A DNA stretch of 64,000 nt from Thiohalocapsa marina (lineage in GTDB: Bacteria; Pseudomonadota; Gammaproteobacteria; Chromatiales; Chromatiaceae): positions 1 through 64,000 of the forward strand of contig NZ_VWXX01000012.1 of NCBI RefSeq assembly GCF_008632335.1, written 5' to 3'. The position numbers were made by a program, and so were the translations under genes. Positions 1 to 9,828 of the stretch are shown in pieces (position 1 is the first letter of the stretch; each line of letters opens with the position of its first letter). The notes under the pieces were generated by a model. That model was not told where the DNA came from and searched no databases. It was given only the letters and a program-made list of their open reading frames with translations.

Positions 1-1865
<1,865 letters not shown>

Positions 1866-1987
1866 TCGACAAGTAATCGCTCTGGGATTTCACAGGTGCG
1901 ACGCTGGATGAGCGCCTCCCTAGCACTCAGCGATCATAACCCTGTTTGCGTGTCGCAGGCTTGATCCTCAGGGCCGGTTGGATTTCC

Positions 1988-2029
1988 TATCCGTTATCCG
2001 TTATCCGTTGTCCGTTGTCCGTTATCCGT
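1988..2029. repeat. Heptanucleotide tandem repeat (6 units of TATCCGT/TGTCCGT)
   Basis: Six head-to-tail 7-bp units: three TATCCGT, two TGTCCGT, one TATCCGT. They lie in the 187-bp non-coding gap between the histidine kinase start (1865) and the 3' end of the ACT-domain gene (2053). The rest of the gap shows no gene. Confidence 0.9.
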
Positions 2030-2052
2030 CGATCCGGCGATACGTCTCGGGC

Positions 2053-2502
2053 TCAGGCGCTGCCGCGCAGCAGGTCGGTGATATCCAGCACGTGCAGCCC
2101 GTGCCCCCGGAGCACCGAGGTCGCGCGGGCCGGATCATCGAAGCGGAAGATCAGAAAGGCCTTGTCCTCGTCCCGTAACGCAAAGGCATAGAGGTATTCG
2201 ATGTCGAGGCCGGCGCCCTCGAGTACGGCGAGCACCTCGGCAAGGCCACCGGGGCGGTCGGCAACGCCGACGGCGACAACCTCGCTCACCGTGACCACCC
2301 AGCCGGCCTGTTCCAGCACCCGGCGCCCCTTGTCCCAGTCCTGCACGATCAGGCGCAGGATGCCGAACTCGGTAGTATCGGCCAGCGACAGGGTCAGGAT
2401 GTCGATACCCTCCTCCGCCAGGGCGCAGATCGGTGGACGCAGGCTGCCGGGGCGGTTCTCGAGGAAGATCGACAGTTGTTTCAGAGGCATGTGTTCGTTC
2501 AT
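2053..2502 (-). CDS. Tandem ACT-domain protein, likely amino-acid-binding regulator
   Basis: 149 residues. Two ACT-like repeats are visible: residues about 5-68 (beginning KQLSIFLENRPGSL, the typical ACT opening with a Pro-Gly turn) and about 70-145 (VVAVGVADRPGGLAEVL). ACT domains bind amino acids at their interface. Starts were weighed: the open frame continues upstream into the ligase gene, but the ATG at 2502 has a GGGAG seven bases ahead and follows the ligase stop (2519) by 16 bp. It is the last gene of the unit iorA-iorB-paaK-ACT. Small ACT proteins next to phenylacetate-CoA ligase genes are a recurrent arrangement, and sensing of aromatic amino acids is the reasonable inference. No DNA-binding domain is present. 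Confidence 0.85.
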   Translation of the reverse strand: MNEHMPLKQLSIFLENRPGSLRPPICALAEEGIDILTLSLADTTEFGILRLIVQDWDKGRRVLEQAGWVVTVSEVVAVGVADRPGGLAEVLAVLEGAGLDIEYLYAFALRDEDKAFLIFRFDDPARATSVLRGHGLHVLDITDLLRGSA

Positions 2503-2518
2503 CTGCGGGCTCCCGAGG

Positions 2519-3853
2519 TCAGGCATTCCGACGGTCGATAACGCGCCGGGCCTTGCCCTGGCTGCGCTCGATGCTGCGCGGCTCCACCAGGCGCAGGCCG
2601 ACACGGATACCGAGGATGTGCTCGATGGCGTGGGCGATACGCGCGCGCACGTCCTCCAGGGCGCGGACCTTGTCGCTGAAGACTTCGGCGGTGACCTCGA
2701 CCTCGACCGTGATCTGGTCCAGACCGTGCTCGCGGGTCAGGATGATCTGATAGTGCGGCAGGGTTCCCTCGACGGTGAGCAGTGCGGCCTCGACCTGGGA
2801 CGGGAAGACATTCACGCCACGGATGATGAACATGTCGTCGCAGCGCCGGCCGATGCGGCGGATGCGTCGGATGCTGCGCCCGCAGCTGCAGGGCTCGCGC
2901 AGGATCGCGGTGATGTCGCGCGTGCGGTAGCGGATCATCGGCATGGCCTGCTTGCTCAGGGTGGTGAGCACCAGCTCGCCCTCCTCGCCGTCGGGCAGGG
3001 CCGCGCCGGTGTCGGGATCGATGATCTCGGGGTAGAAATGGTCCTCGAAGACATGCAGGCCATCCTGGGCACTGCATTCGCTCGCCACGCCGGGGCCGGT
3101 GATCTCGGACAGGCCGTAGATATCGAAGGCACGGATACCGGTTGCCGGTTCGATATGGCCGCGCATGGCATCGGACCAGGGCTCGGCGCCGAAGATGCCG
3201 ACACGCAGCGGCAGCTTGCGCAGATCGACGCCAAGGTCGTTGGCGCGCTCGATCAGGTGCATGAAGTAGCTCGGCGTGCAGCAGAGGGCGGAGACACCGA
3301 AATCACGGATCAGCATGATCTGCCGGTCGCTGTTGCCGCCCGAGATGGGGATGACCGTCGCACCCAGGGCTTCGGCGCCGTAGTGCGCGCCGAGGCCACC
3401 CGTGAACAGCCCGTAGCCGAAGGCGTTCTGCAGGATGTCGCCGCGGTGCAGGGTGCAACAGGCCAGGGTGCGGGCCATGACCTCGGACCAGACCTCGACA
3501 TCGTCGCGCGTATAGGCGACGACGATGGGCTTGCCGGTGGTACCGGACGAGGCATGCAGTCGCACCACGTCGCTCATGGGGCTTGCGAACAGCCCGAAAG
3601 GATAGGTATCGCGCAGATCCGCCTTGACCGTGAAGGGCAGTTGCTGGATGTCCTCCAGTCGCTCGATGGCAGCCGGCGTCAGGCCGCGCTCCTGCAGGCG
3701 CGTGCGAAACAGCTCGACGTGCTCGTAGGCGCGCGAGACCACTGCACGCAGCCGCCGCAGCTGCACCTCGCGCAAGTGAGGCTCGGGCAGATAGTCCGAC
3801 GCGCTGGCGGGATGGAAGCCGCCGGCGGTATCGTTCCAACGCTCTTTCAACAT
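2519..3853 (-). CDS. paaK: Phenylacetate-CoA ligase (AMP-forming), PaaK family
   Basis: 444 residues, the usual PaaK length. It forms aryl-acetyl-CoA from the aryl acid, CoA and ATP, giving AMP and PPi. Evidence: the adenylate-forming loop SSGTTGKP (about residues 101-108), YGLSEITGPG, YRTRDI, and the C-terminal lid with DDMFIIRGVNVFPSQVE ending in QGKARRVIDRR, where the lysine is the likely catalytic one. Two in-frame ATGs compete. The one at 3853 has GAGGGG six bases upstream and is preferred over 3859, which would overlap that site. It begins 10 bp after iorB. With IorAB it links aromatic 2-oxoacids, aryl-acetyl-CoA and aryl acids, for breakdown or, in anaerobes, reductive synthesis of aromatic amino acids. 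The direction here is not decidable. Confidence 0.92.
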   Translation of the reverse strand: MLKERWNDTAGGFHPASASDYLPEPHLREVQLRRLRAVVSRAYEHVELFRTRLQERGLTPAAIERLEDIQQLPFTVKADLRDTYPFGLFASPMSDVVRLHASSGTTGKPIVVAYTRDDVEVWSEVMARTLACCTLHRGDILQNAFGYGLFTGGLGAHYGAEALGATVIPISGGNSDRQIMLIRDFGVSALCCTPSYFMHLIERANDLGVDLRKLPLRVGIFGAEPWSDAMRGHIEPATGIRAFDIYGLSEITGPGVASECSAQDGLHVFEDHFYPEIIDPDTGAALPDGEEGELVLTTLSKQAMPMIRYRTRDITAILREPCSCGRSIRRIRRIGRRCDDMFIIRGVNVFPSQVEAALLTVEGTLPHYQIILTREHGLDQITVEVEVTAEVFSDKVRALEDVRARIAHAIEHILGIRVGLRLVEPRSIERSQGKARRVIDRRNA

Positions 3854-3863
3854 CCGCATCCCC

Positions 3864-4358
3864 TCACTGGCCGACGGCCCCTTTGACGGCCGCATCGCGG
3901 CCGAGCGCGAAGGACTGCTCGTTCAAGGCGTGAAGCTTTTCCGCCAGGTTGGCATGGATGGCCTGCACCCAGGCCGTCTCGGGGAGTTCGAGCACCGCTG
4001 ACAGGGCGCCGAGCATGGCGACGTTGAGGCTCTTGCGATTGCGCAGTGCGCCAGGCGCGATGATGTCCGGACCGATCAGCACGCCGTCGGCCGCCAGCAG
4101 CGGCCGGTTGATTGCCACCTGAGTCTCCTCCAGCACCAAGAGCACATCGGCCTCGCCGGGTGGCACCATGGGACTCAGCACCCGCTCGCCGTAGCGCACG
4201 TCGCTGGTCACCGAGCCACCGCGCTGGCTCATGCCGTGCAGCTCGCTCTTCTTGACGTCGAAGCCGGCCCGCAGCGCGGCATCCGCGAGGATGTCCGATG
4301 CCTTGACGATGCCCTGCCCGCCGAGCCCGGCGATGACGATGTTCTTTACAAAGGCCAT
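3864..4358 (-). CDS. iorB: Indolepyruvate oxidoreductase subunit beta
   Basis: 164 residues, somewhat shorter than the usual 180-200. It matches the gamma-type domain of 2-oxoacid:ferredoxin oxidoreductases: the N-terminal GLGGQGIVKASDIL nucleotide-binding-like motif (about 12-25), the ELHGMSQRGGSV stretch near residue 40, and a C-terminal helix rich in Ala. It is the small partner of IorA, whose stop lies 30 bp upstream. By family the complex oxidatively decarboxylates indole-, phenyl- or hydroxyphenyl-pyruvate to the aryl-acetyl-CoA. The next gene, encoding the ligase for the same aryl-acetyl-CoA, follows 10 bp downstream, which supports one operon. Confidence 0.92.
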   Translation of the reverse strand: MAFVKNIVIAGLGGQGIVKASDILADAALRAGFDVKKSELHGMSQRGGSVTSDVRYGERVLSPMVPPGEADVLLVLEETQVAINRPLLAADGVLIGPDIIAPGALRNRKSLNVAMLGALSAVLELPETAWVQAIHANLAEKLHALNEQSFALGRDAAVKGAVGQ

Positions 4359-4388
4359 GGGATTTTCCGTTCTGCCTGATGTGTCTGT

Positions 4389-6080
4389 CTAATCCGCAAT
4401 GTCCGCGGCACAGCTTGACGGCTGCCTGAGCTCGGCGGCGGCCTTCTCATAGAGACGGATCTTGGGTGCCGCCAGCACGCAGGGCTCACGCGCGATGACC
4501 AGCGAGGTCTCCGACTTGGCCAACAGCGTCCTGAGCAGTTGCTCCAGTTGCTGCGCCCCGGTTTGGCCCGAGCGTGGAGCATCCACTATGTGAATATTCT
4601 GCACACCCATAGCCTCGGCCACGACCTCGAAGCGGATCTGCTCGGTGGGTGAGCGGTCTAAGGCTCGTCCGGTGCCTGGGTGCTCCTGCTGGCCGGTCAT
4701 GGCCGTGGTTCCATTGTCCACGATCAGAACGACATGCCCCGTCGGCGGCGGGTTATAGACCATCTCCGCCAGTCCCGTGAGCCCGGAGTGCACGAAGGTA
4801 GAGTCGCCGATGACGCTGACCACGCGTCGTGCCTGCTCTTCGGGCAGGATATGCCGCAGACCCAGGCCGACGCCGATGCTGGCGCCCATGCAGACACAGG
4901 TGTCCATGGCGGAAAAGGGCGGCAAGACACCAAGGGTGTAGCAGCCGATGTCACCAGCGACGATGCAATCGAGGTCGCGCAACACCTCGAAGACGCCACG
5001 ATGCGAACAGCCCGGGCACAGCTCCGGCGGTTTGCCAACGGGCGGCGCCGGCTCAGGGGTACGATCGCCCGCGATAATGCGGCGCACGCGCGCAACATTG
5101 AGCTCGCCGAAACGGTACATCTCGGGCTTGCCCTCGGCGCCGATGCCGGCACCGCGCAGGCTCTCGACCAGCAGCGGGTCGCCTTCCTCGATGACCAGCA
5201 GGCGGTCGACGCCATCGGCGAAGGCACGAATGCGCTCCAGCGGCAGCGGCCAGGTCAGCCCGATGGTCAGCTGACGGGCGTCGGGCGCCGCCTCGCGGGC
5301 ATGCACGGCGGCGACGCCGCTGGCGACGATACCAAGCGGCGCTCGGCCCTGGCGGCCCTGGGGCGAGCCGGCCTTGGCCGGACTGTCAGCGGCCCGCTCG
5401 GGCTCGTCGATGCGCAGGGGCCCCTGCGCCTCGTTCCATTCCGCAATGGCGGCGAGCTTGGCACGCAGCCGATGGTGCGCGGGCTTGGCGAAGGCGGGGA
5501 TCATGACCCGTGCCGGTATGTCGCGGCGGAAGCTCGGCTCGCGCAGGCCCTGCACCGGCGGTTGCGGCGTGATGACGGTCTTGGCGTGGCAGATACGGGT
5601 GGTCAAACGCAGGATGACCGGGATCTTCCACCGCTCCGACAGATCGAAGGCAAGCCGGGTGAAGTCATAGGCCTCCTGCGAGCACGACGGCTCGAGCATC
5701 GGCGCGCCCGCGGCACGGGCAAAGTGGCGGTTGTCCTGTTCGTTCTGGCTGGAGGCCATGCCGGGATCATCCGCAGAGACGATCACCAGACCGCCCTCAA
5801 CGTCGGTGTAGGTGGCTGTAAAGAGGGCATCTGCGGCGACGTTGAGTCCGACGTGCTTCATGGTCACGAGGGTGCGGGCACCGCCAAAGGCACTGCCGAT
5901 GCCGACCTCCAGTGCCACCTTTTCATTCGGAGACCATTGGGCACGGCCGCCGAGGCGGTCGAATTCCTCAAGGATTTCGGTCGACGGGGTGCCGGGATAA
6001 CCGGTGCCGAGCCGCACGCCGGCGTGCAACGCACCGAGGGCGACCGCCTCGTCACCGCTGAGCAAGAGCCGTTCTGTCAT
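4389..6080 (-). CDS. iorA: Indolepyruvate oxidoreductase subunit alpha, lacking the C-terminal ferredoxin domain
   Basis: 563 residues. The N-terminal half is the pyrimidine-binding domain (GYPGTPSTEI near residue 28, NEKVALE at 52-58). The C-terminal half is the TPP-binding domain: CPGCSHRG near 351, GDIGCYTLG, DTCVCMGASI, GDSTFVHSG and DNGTTAMTGQQ, the metal/TPP region. Typical IorA proteins carry a C-terminal 2[4Fe-4S] module with two CxxCxxCxxxC clusters. Here the protein ends about 25 residues after the core (motif REPCVLAAPKIRLYEK) with a single further Cys, and iorB starts 30 bp later, so no ferredoxin-like coding is left over. First gene of its operon. The gap upstream (6081-6508) must hold its promoter. 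Confidence 0.93.
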   Translation of the reverse strand: MTERLLLSGDEAVALGALHAGVRLGTGYPGTPSTEILEEFDRLGGRAQWSPNEKVALEVGIGSAFGGARTLVTMKHVGLNVAADALFTATYTDVEGGLVIVSADDPGMASSQNEQDNRHFARAAGAPMLEPSCSQEAYDFTRLAFDLSERWKIPVILRLTTRICHAKTVITPQPPVQGLREPSFRRDIPARVMIPAFAKPAHHRLRAKLAAIAEWNEAQGPLRIDEPERAADSPAKAGSPQGRQGRAPLGIVASGVAAVHAREAAPDARQLTIGLTWPLPLERIRAFADGVDRLLVIEEGDPLLVESLRGAGIGAEGKPEMYRFGELNVARVRRIIAGDRTPEPAPPVGKPPELCPGCSHRGVFEVLRDLDCIVAGDIGCYTLGVLPPFSAMDTCVCMGASIGVGLGLRHILPEEQARRVVSVIGDSTFVHSGLTGLAEMVYNPPPTGHVVLIVDNGTTAMTGQQEHPGTGRALDRSPTEQIRFEVVAEAMGVQNIHIVDAPRSGQTGAQQLEQLLRTLLAKSETSLVIAREPCVLAAPKIRLYEKAAAELRQPSSCAADIAD

Positions 6081-6508
6081 AATGCGCTCTTATGGGCTTA
6101 AAAACTGGGAGCCCGGTAGATTACACCGCGGAATTGTCAGGCGGAATATTACCTCCGGTCTCCTTGATACAGGTCACGAGCTGTCCAAAGAGTCCGCAGC
6201 CGAACCACTGCCGGGCGCTCGCAAACAAAATCGAATGCCCCCTTGCCCAGGCTGGTTAGCCCGTGCCGTAATCCGCGCCTGATGGGTATATAGCAAAGAA
6301 CCACCAGATTGCGGCCACAGGCTGAGTGGGTTGGGTGTCGGCTGGCGGGGGTCTCGATCGCAGGGATGCGATCGTGAAGCCTACGGGGATGTATTCACGG
6401 CGTCCCCCGATGGCCGACACCCAACCCGCGAAAACCGAAATCTCGTTTGCAACGGGTATAGAATCAACGGGTCTATCGTTCATCCCCTTGATCAGGAGAT
6501 CCCGCGCC
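6081..6508. other. Intergenic region between divergent iorA and pgi
   Basis: 428 bp without a supported gene. It must contain the iorA promoter (leftward) and the pgi promoter (rightward). Its right half is occupied by the palindromic element listed separately (6292-6427). The open frame of pgi continues upstream through this element, but that part is translated repeat, not conserved protein. No riboswitch-like motif or small RNA was recognised. Confidence 0.7.
6292..6427. repeat. Complex palindromic element, complete copy
   Basis: The outer arms are a perfect 15-bp inverted repeat (GGGTTGGGTGTCGGC at 6328-6342; its complement at 6413-6427), extended inward by GGGGG/CCCCC. Inside are a perfect 8-bp stem CGATCGCA/TGCGATCG (6355-6362 and 6367-6374) and a GTGAA/TTCAC pair (6374-6378 and 6394-6398). 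The 60 bp at 6292-6351 match 39340-39399 at 52 of 60 positions, which shows it is a dispersed repeat. It lies just upstream of pgi. Confidence 0.85.
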
Positions 6509-8149
6509 ATGGCGCTCGTCACCAACACCCCTCAATGGCAGGCCCTGACGGCCCACTGGCAGCAGATGTCGAAGGTCCACATGCGCGACCTGTTCGCCCG
6601 GGACGGTGGGCGCGCCGAGCGCATGAGCCTTGACGCCGCGGGCCTGCACCTGGACTACTCAAAGAACATCGCCAGCGACGAGACCCTGGCGCTGCTGTTC
6701 GATCTGGCCCGGGCGGTGGATCTGGAGGGCTGGCGCGCACGGATGTTTGCCGGCGAGCCCATCAACAACACGGAGCAACGGGCGGTGCTGCATGTGGCGC
6801 TGCGCAATCGCGCCAATCGGCCCGTGCTGGTGGACGGCAGGGATGTGATGCCGGACGTCAATGCGGTGCTGGAGCAGGTGCGCGTGTTCAGCGAGGGGCT
6901 GCGTGCGGGCACCTGGAAGGGCTTCACCGGCAAGGCCATCACGGATGTGGTGAACATCGGCATCGGCGGCTCCAATCTGGGGCCGAAGATGGTCTGCGCG
7001 GCCCTCAGGCCGTATCAGGGTGCGACGCCGCGACCGCATTTCGTCTCCAATGTCGACGGGACGCACCTGATGGATACCGTCCGCGGGCTGGACCCTGAGA
7101 CAACGCTGTTCATCGTCGCCTCCAAGACCTTCACCACCCAGGAGACCATGACCAATGCGCACAGCGCGCGGCAATGGCTGGTGGCGGCCCTGGGCAGCGA
7201 GGCGGCGGTGCGCAACCATTTCGTGGCCGTGTCCACCAATGCGGCGGCGGTGGCCGCGTTCGGCATCGACACCGAGAACATGTTCGGTTTCTGGGACTGG
7301 GTGGGGGGGCGCTATTCCCTCTGGTCTGCGATCGGGTTGCCCATTGCCATCGCCGTCGGTTTCGACAATTTCAGCGAACTGCTGGCCGGCGCCCACGACA
7401 TGGACGCGCATTTTCGCAGCGCGCCGCTGGAGCGGAACCTGCCGGTGATCATGGCGCTGCTCGGGGTCTGGTATGTCGATTTTGCCGGCGCCCGGTCCCA
7501 GGCCATCCTGCCCTATGACCAGTCACTGGAATACTTTCCCGCCTACTTCCAGCAGGGCGACATGGAGAGCAACGGCAAGCATGTGACCCGCGGCGGCGTG
7601 CGGGTGGACTATGCCACGGGGCCGGTGGTCTGGGGCCAGCCGGGCACCGATGGCCAGCATGCCTTCTACCAGCTCATCCACCAGGGGACCGAACTGATCC
7701 CGGCGGATTTCATCGCGCCGATCCACAGCCACAACCCCCTGGGCGATCACCACGCCAAGTTGCTGGCCAACTGTTTCGCCCAGACCGAGGCGCTCATGCG
7801 TGGTCGCACGCTGGACGAGGCCCTGGCGGAGATGCGCGCGGGCGGGCTGTCCGAGGCGGAGTCGGCGCGGCTGGCGCCGCATCGCCAGTTCGACGGCAAC
7901 CGGCCGACCAATACCCTGCTGATGGACCAGCTGACACCGCGTACCCTCGGCGCCCTGATCGCGCTCTACGAGCACAAGATCTTCTGCCAGGGGATCGTCT
8001 GGGACATCAATTCCTTCGACCAGTGGGGCGTGGAACTCGGCAAGCAGCTGGCCGGGGTGATCCTGGACGAATTGGCCGCCGGCAAGGTGACGGCGGACCA
8101 TGACGCCTCCACCCGTGCGCTGCTGGAGTACTACCTGCGCCGGCGCTGA
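6509..8149 (+). CDS. pgi: Glucose-6-phosphate isomerase
   Basis: 546 residues, the normal length of bacterial PGI. It interconverts glucose 6-phosphate and fructose 6-phosphate in the cytoplasm. Signatures: [13 protein letters not shown] (phosphate-binding region, near residue 150), [13 protein letters not shown], the [16 protein letters not shown] block, PQ-type region [16 protein letters not shown] with the catalytic Glu/His area, and the C-terminal [26 protein letters not shown] with the catalytic Lys. The reading frame is open 183 bp further upstream, but the ATG at 6509 is preceded by CAGGAGA and is where family similarity begins. The sucrose pathway genes nearby use the same hexose-phosphate pool. 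Confidence 0.97.
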   Translation: MALVTNTPQWQALTAHWQQMSKVHMRDLFARDGGRAERMSLDAAGLHLDYSKNIASDETLALLFDLARAVDLEGWRARMFAGEPINNTEQRAVLHVALRNRANRPVLVDGRDVMPDVNAVLEQVRVFSEGLRAGTWKGFTGKAITDVVNIGIGGSNLGPKMVCAALRPYQGATPRPHFVSNVDGTHLMDTVRGLDPETTLFIVASKTFTTQETMTNAHSARQWLVAALGSEAAVRNHFVAVSTNAAAVAAFGIDTENMFGFWDWVGGRYSLWSAIGLPIAIAVGFDNFSELLAGAHDMDAHFRSAPLERNLPVIMALLGVWYVDFAGARSQAILPYDQSLEYFPAYFQQGDMESNGKHVTRGGVRVDYATGPVVWGQPGTDGQHAFYQLIHQGTELIPADFIAPIHSHNPLGDHHAKLLANCFAQTEALMRGRTLDEALAEMRAGGLSEAESARLAPHRQFDGNRPTNTLLMDQLTPRTLGALIALYEHKIFCQGIVWDINSFDQWGVELGKQLAGVILDELAAGKVTADHDASTRALLEYYLRRR

Positions 8150-8167
8150 GTTCGCGGGCTGGGTTCC

Positions 8168-8941
8168 ATGCTTTACCTGGACAAGCTGATCACGCAGCTG
8201 GCCTATCCCCTGGGCCTGTCACTGGCGCTGTGCTGTCTGGCACTGCTGTTGCTGGGGCTGCGTCGACGCCGGCTGGCGGCGGCATCGCTGCTGGTGGCGG
8301 TGGGGTGGCTGGGTGTCTGGTCGCTGCCGGTGGTGTCGGATGCGCTGCGCTGGTCATTGGAGGGCCGATTCGAGGCCCGTCCGGTGGCGGCGCTGCCGGC
8401 GGCGGATGCGGTGGTGGTGCTCGGCGGGGGCATGCGGGCGCCGCCGCCGGGGCGGCCCTATCCGGACCTGGGTGCCGGCGCCGATCGGGCCTGGCAGGCG
8501 GCACGGCTGTTTCATGCCGGCAAGGCCGACATCGTGATCCTGTCCGGCGGGCGCTTTGCGTGGCAGGGTGAGCGGCCGTCGGAGGCGGAGGCCATGCGCG
8601 CCTTCCTGCGCGATCTGGGGGTGCCGGACACGGCGTTGCGGCTGGAGGGCCGAAGTCGCAACACGCGCGAGAATGCCGTCGAGACGGCACGGCTGCTGGC
8701 GGCTTCGGGGCTCGAGCGTGTGCTGCTGGTGACCTCGGCCCTGCACATGCCACGGGCCCTGGCCAGCTTCCGCGCCACCGGGGTGGAGGTGATCCCGGCG
8801 CCGACGGATTTCGAGGTGATGCCGGAGCCGGCGCATCCGCTGCGCTGGCTGCCGGATGCCGCGGCCCTGGCGGACAGTACCCGCGCCCTGAAGGAGTATC
8901 TGGGCCTGTGGGTCTACCGCTGGCGCGGCTGGGCAGACTAG
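8168..8941 (+). CDS. DUF218 membrane-anchored protein, YdcF/ElyC family
   Basis: 257 residues. Two hydrophobic N-terminal helices (about 12-30 and 36-52) are followed by a periplasmic DUF218 domain: VVVLGGGM (about 80-87), DIVILSGGR, SRNTRENAVETARLL and VLLVTSALHMPRALASF. The strongly conserved SR.T.EN and TSA.HM.R blocks are those of the ElyC/SanA/YdcF superfamily, proteins linked to cell-envelope integrity; their chemistry is not settled. The gene starts 18 bp after pgi, so it is probably read through from that promoter. Convergent with the sucrose-phosphatase gene, which ends 31 bp downstream. Confidence 0.88.
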   Translation: MLYLDKLITQLAYPLGLSLALCCLALLLLGLRRRRLAAASLLVAVGWLGVWSLPVVSDALRWSLEGRFEARPVAALPAADAVVVLGGGMRAPPPGRPYPDLGAGADRAWQAARLFHAGKADIVILSGGRFAWQGERPSEAEAMRAFLRDLGVPDTALRLEGRSRNTRENAVETARLLAASGLERVLLVTSALHMPRALASFRATGVEVIPAPTDFEVMPEPAHPLRWLPDAAALADSTRALKEYLGLWVYRWRGWAD

Positions 8942-8972
8942 ATCCGTTTCCGTTTCAGGTGCTGCCGTCTCC

Positions 8973-9827
8973 TTAGATCGCCCGCCACCAGTCCACCGTC
9001 TCCGGCAGATAGTGCGCGACGCCCTCGAGGATGCCGGCCGCATAGTAGCCGTTCATGTCATGGAAATCGCCCTGGGCCTGGTAGAGCAGGTGCGAGAGAC
9101 CGGCGGCATCCGCCAGCGCCTGGGCATCGGCGCGCACGTCGGTGGTGGCGTTGGCCACCAGCACCGCCTGCAGCGGGCCCGTGAGCATGGCCAGGTCGTT
9201 GCCGCTGTCGCCGCAGCACACCGTGCCGGCATGGGCAAAGCCCTCGCGCTGCATCAGGAACTCGATCGCCAGGTGCTTGCTTGCGCGCTCCGGCAGCACG
9301 TCCAGCAGCCCGGTGCCGGTGTGCTCGTCCAGACTCCAGATCAGGCTGGCGGCGATGCCTTCCGCCCGCAGGCGCTCGTCGATCTGCGGCAGCAGCGTCT
9401 CGCGCTCCCAGTCCTCGGCGGTGTAGTAGCTGAGCTTCCAGGGTCCCTGTTTCTGCGGCTCCTGCAGCAGCAGCCCGTCGACACCCTGCAGCAGCCGGGC
9501 CAGGCTGTCCGGCCCCTGGCCGGCCCAGCTATGGGCGATGTGCGTGCCCCAGTCCGGCCAGGGCTGCAGATCGCCGTCGCTGATGCGATAGATACTGGTG
9601 CCGACGTCGCCGATGAGGAAGTCCGGCACCGGGATGCCGTACGCCTCGATGGCCTCCTGCACCAGCGCGCGGTGTCGCCCGGTGACATAGGCCACACAGA
9701 CCTCCGGATGCGCCGCCAGTGCGGCGAAGCGCGGGCGGGCCGCCGGCGATTCCGGTTGCGAGCCGTTGGGCAGCAGCGTGCGGTCGAGATCGGTGCAGAT
9801 CAGGATGCGGTGGTGGGCGTCGGTCAT
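8973..9827 (-). CDS. Sucrose-6-phosphate phosphatase (HAD family)
   Basis: 284 residues. HAD-type motifs are complete: CTDLDRTLLPNG near residue 11 (nucleophile Asp and acid/base Asp in DxDxT), VTGR, the Lys in the WKLSYY region, and GDSGNDLAML for Mg2+ binding. These are the motifs of the S6PP group that removes phosphate from sucrose 6-phosphate. The frame stays open upstream, but the ATG at 9827 directly follows the stop of the synthase gene (9829), and the upstream extension would be the synthase gene read in another frame. It is translationally coupled to the synthase, which makes the assignment to sucrose synthesis firm. Confidence 0.92.
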   Translation of the reverse strand: MTDAHHRILICTDLDRTLLPNGSQPESPAARPRFAALAAHPEVCVAYVTGRHRALVQEAIEAYGIPVPDFLIGDVGTSIYRISDGDLQPWPDWGTHIAHSWAGQGPDSLARLLQGVDGLLLQEPQKQGPWKLSYYTAEDWERETLLPQIDERLRAEGIAASLIWSLDEHTGTGLLDVLPERASKHLAIEFLMQREGFAHAGTVCCGDSGNDLAMLTGPLQAVLVANATTDVRADAQALADAAGLSHLLYQAQGDFHDMNGYYAAGILEGVAHYLPETVDWWRAI

Positions 9828-9828
9828 G

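Noticed and set aside
2201-3886. A 561-codon plus-strand frame opposite the phenylacetate-CoA ligase
   Set aside because: The minus-strand ligase is complete with motifs in order; the plus frame is low-complexity.
6158-6171. An FNR-like site upstream of iorA (TTGAT-ACAG-GTCAC)
   Set aside because: The second half-site matches only three of five bases, which is not enough without supporting data.
6326-6508. N-terminal extension of glucose-6-phosphate isomerase
   Set aside because: The extra 61 codons lie inside the palindromic repeat and have no family similarity. The ATG at 6509 has a ribosome site.
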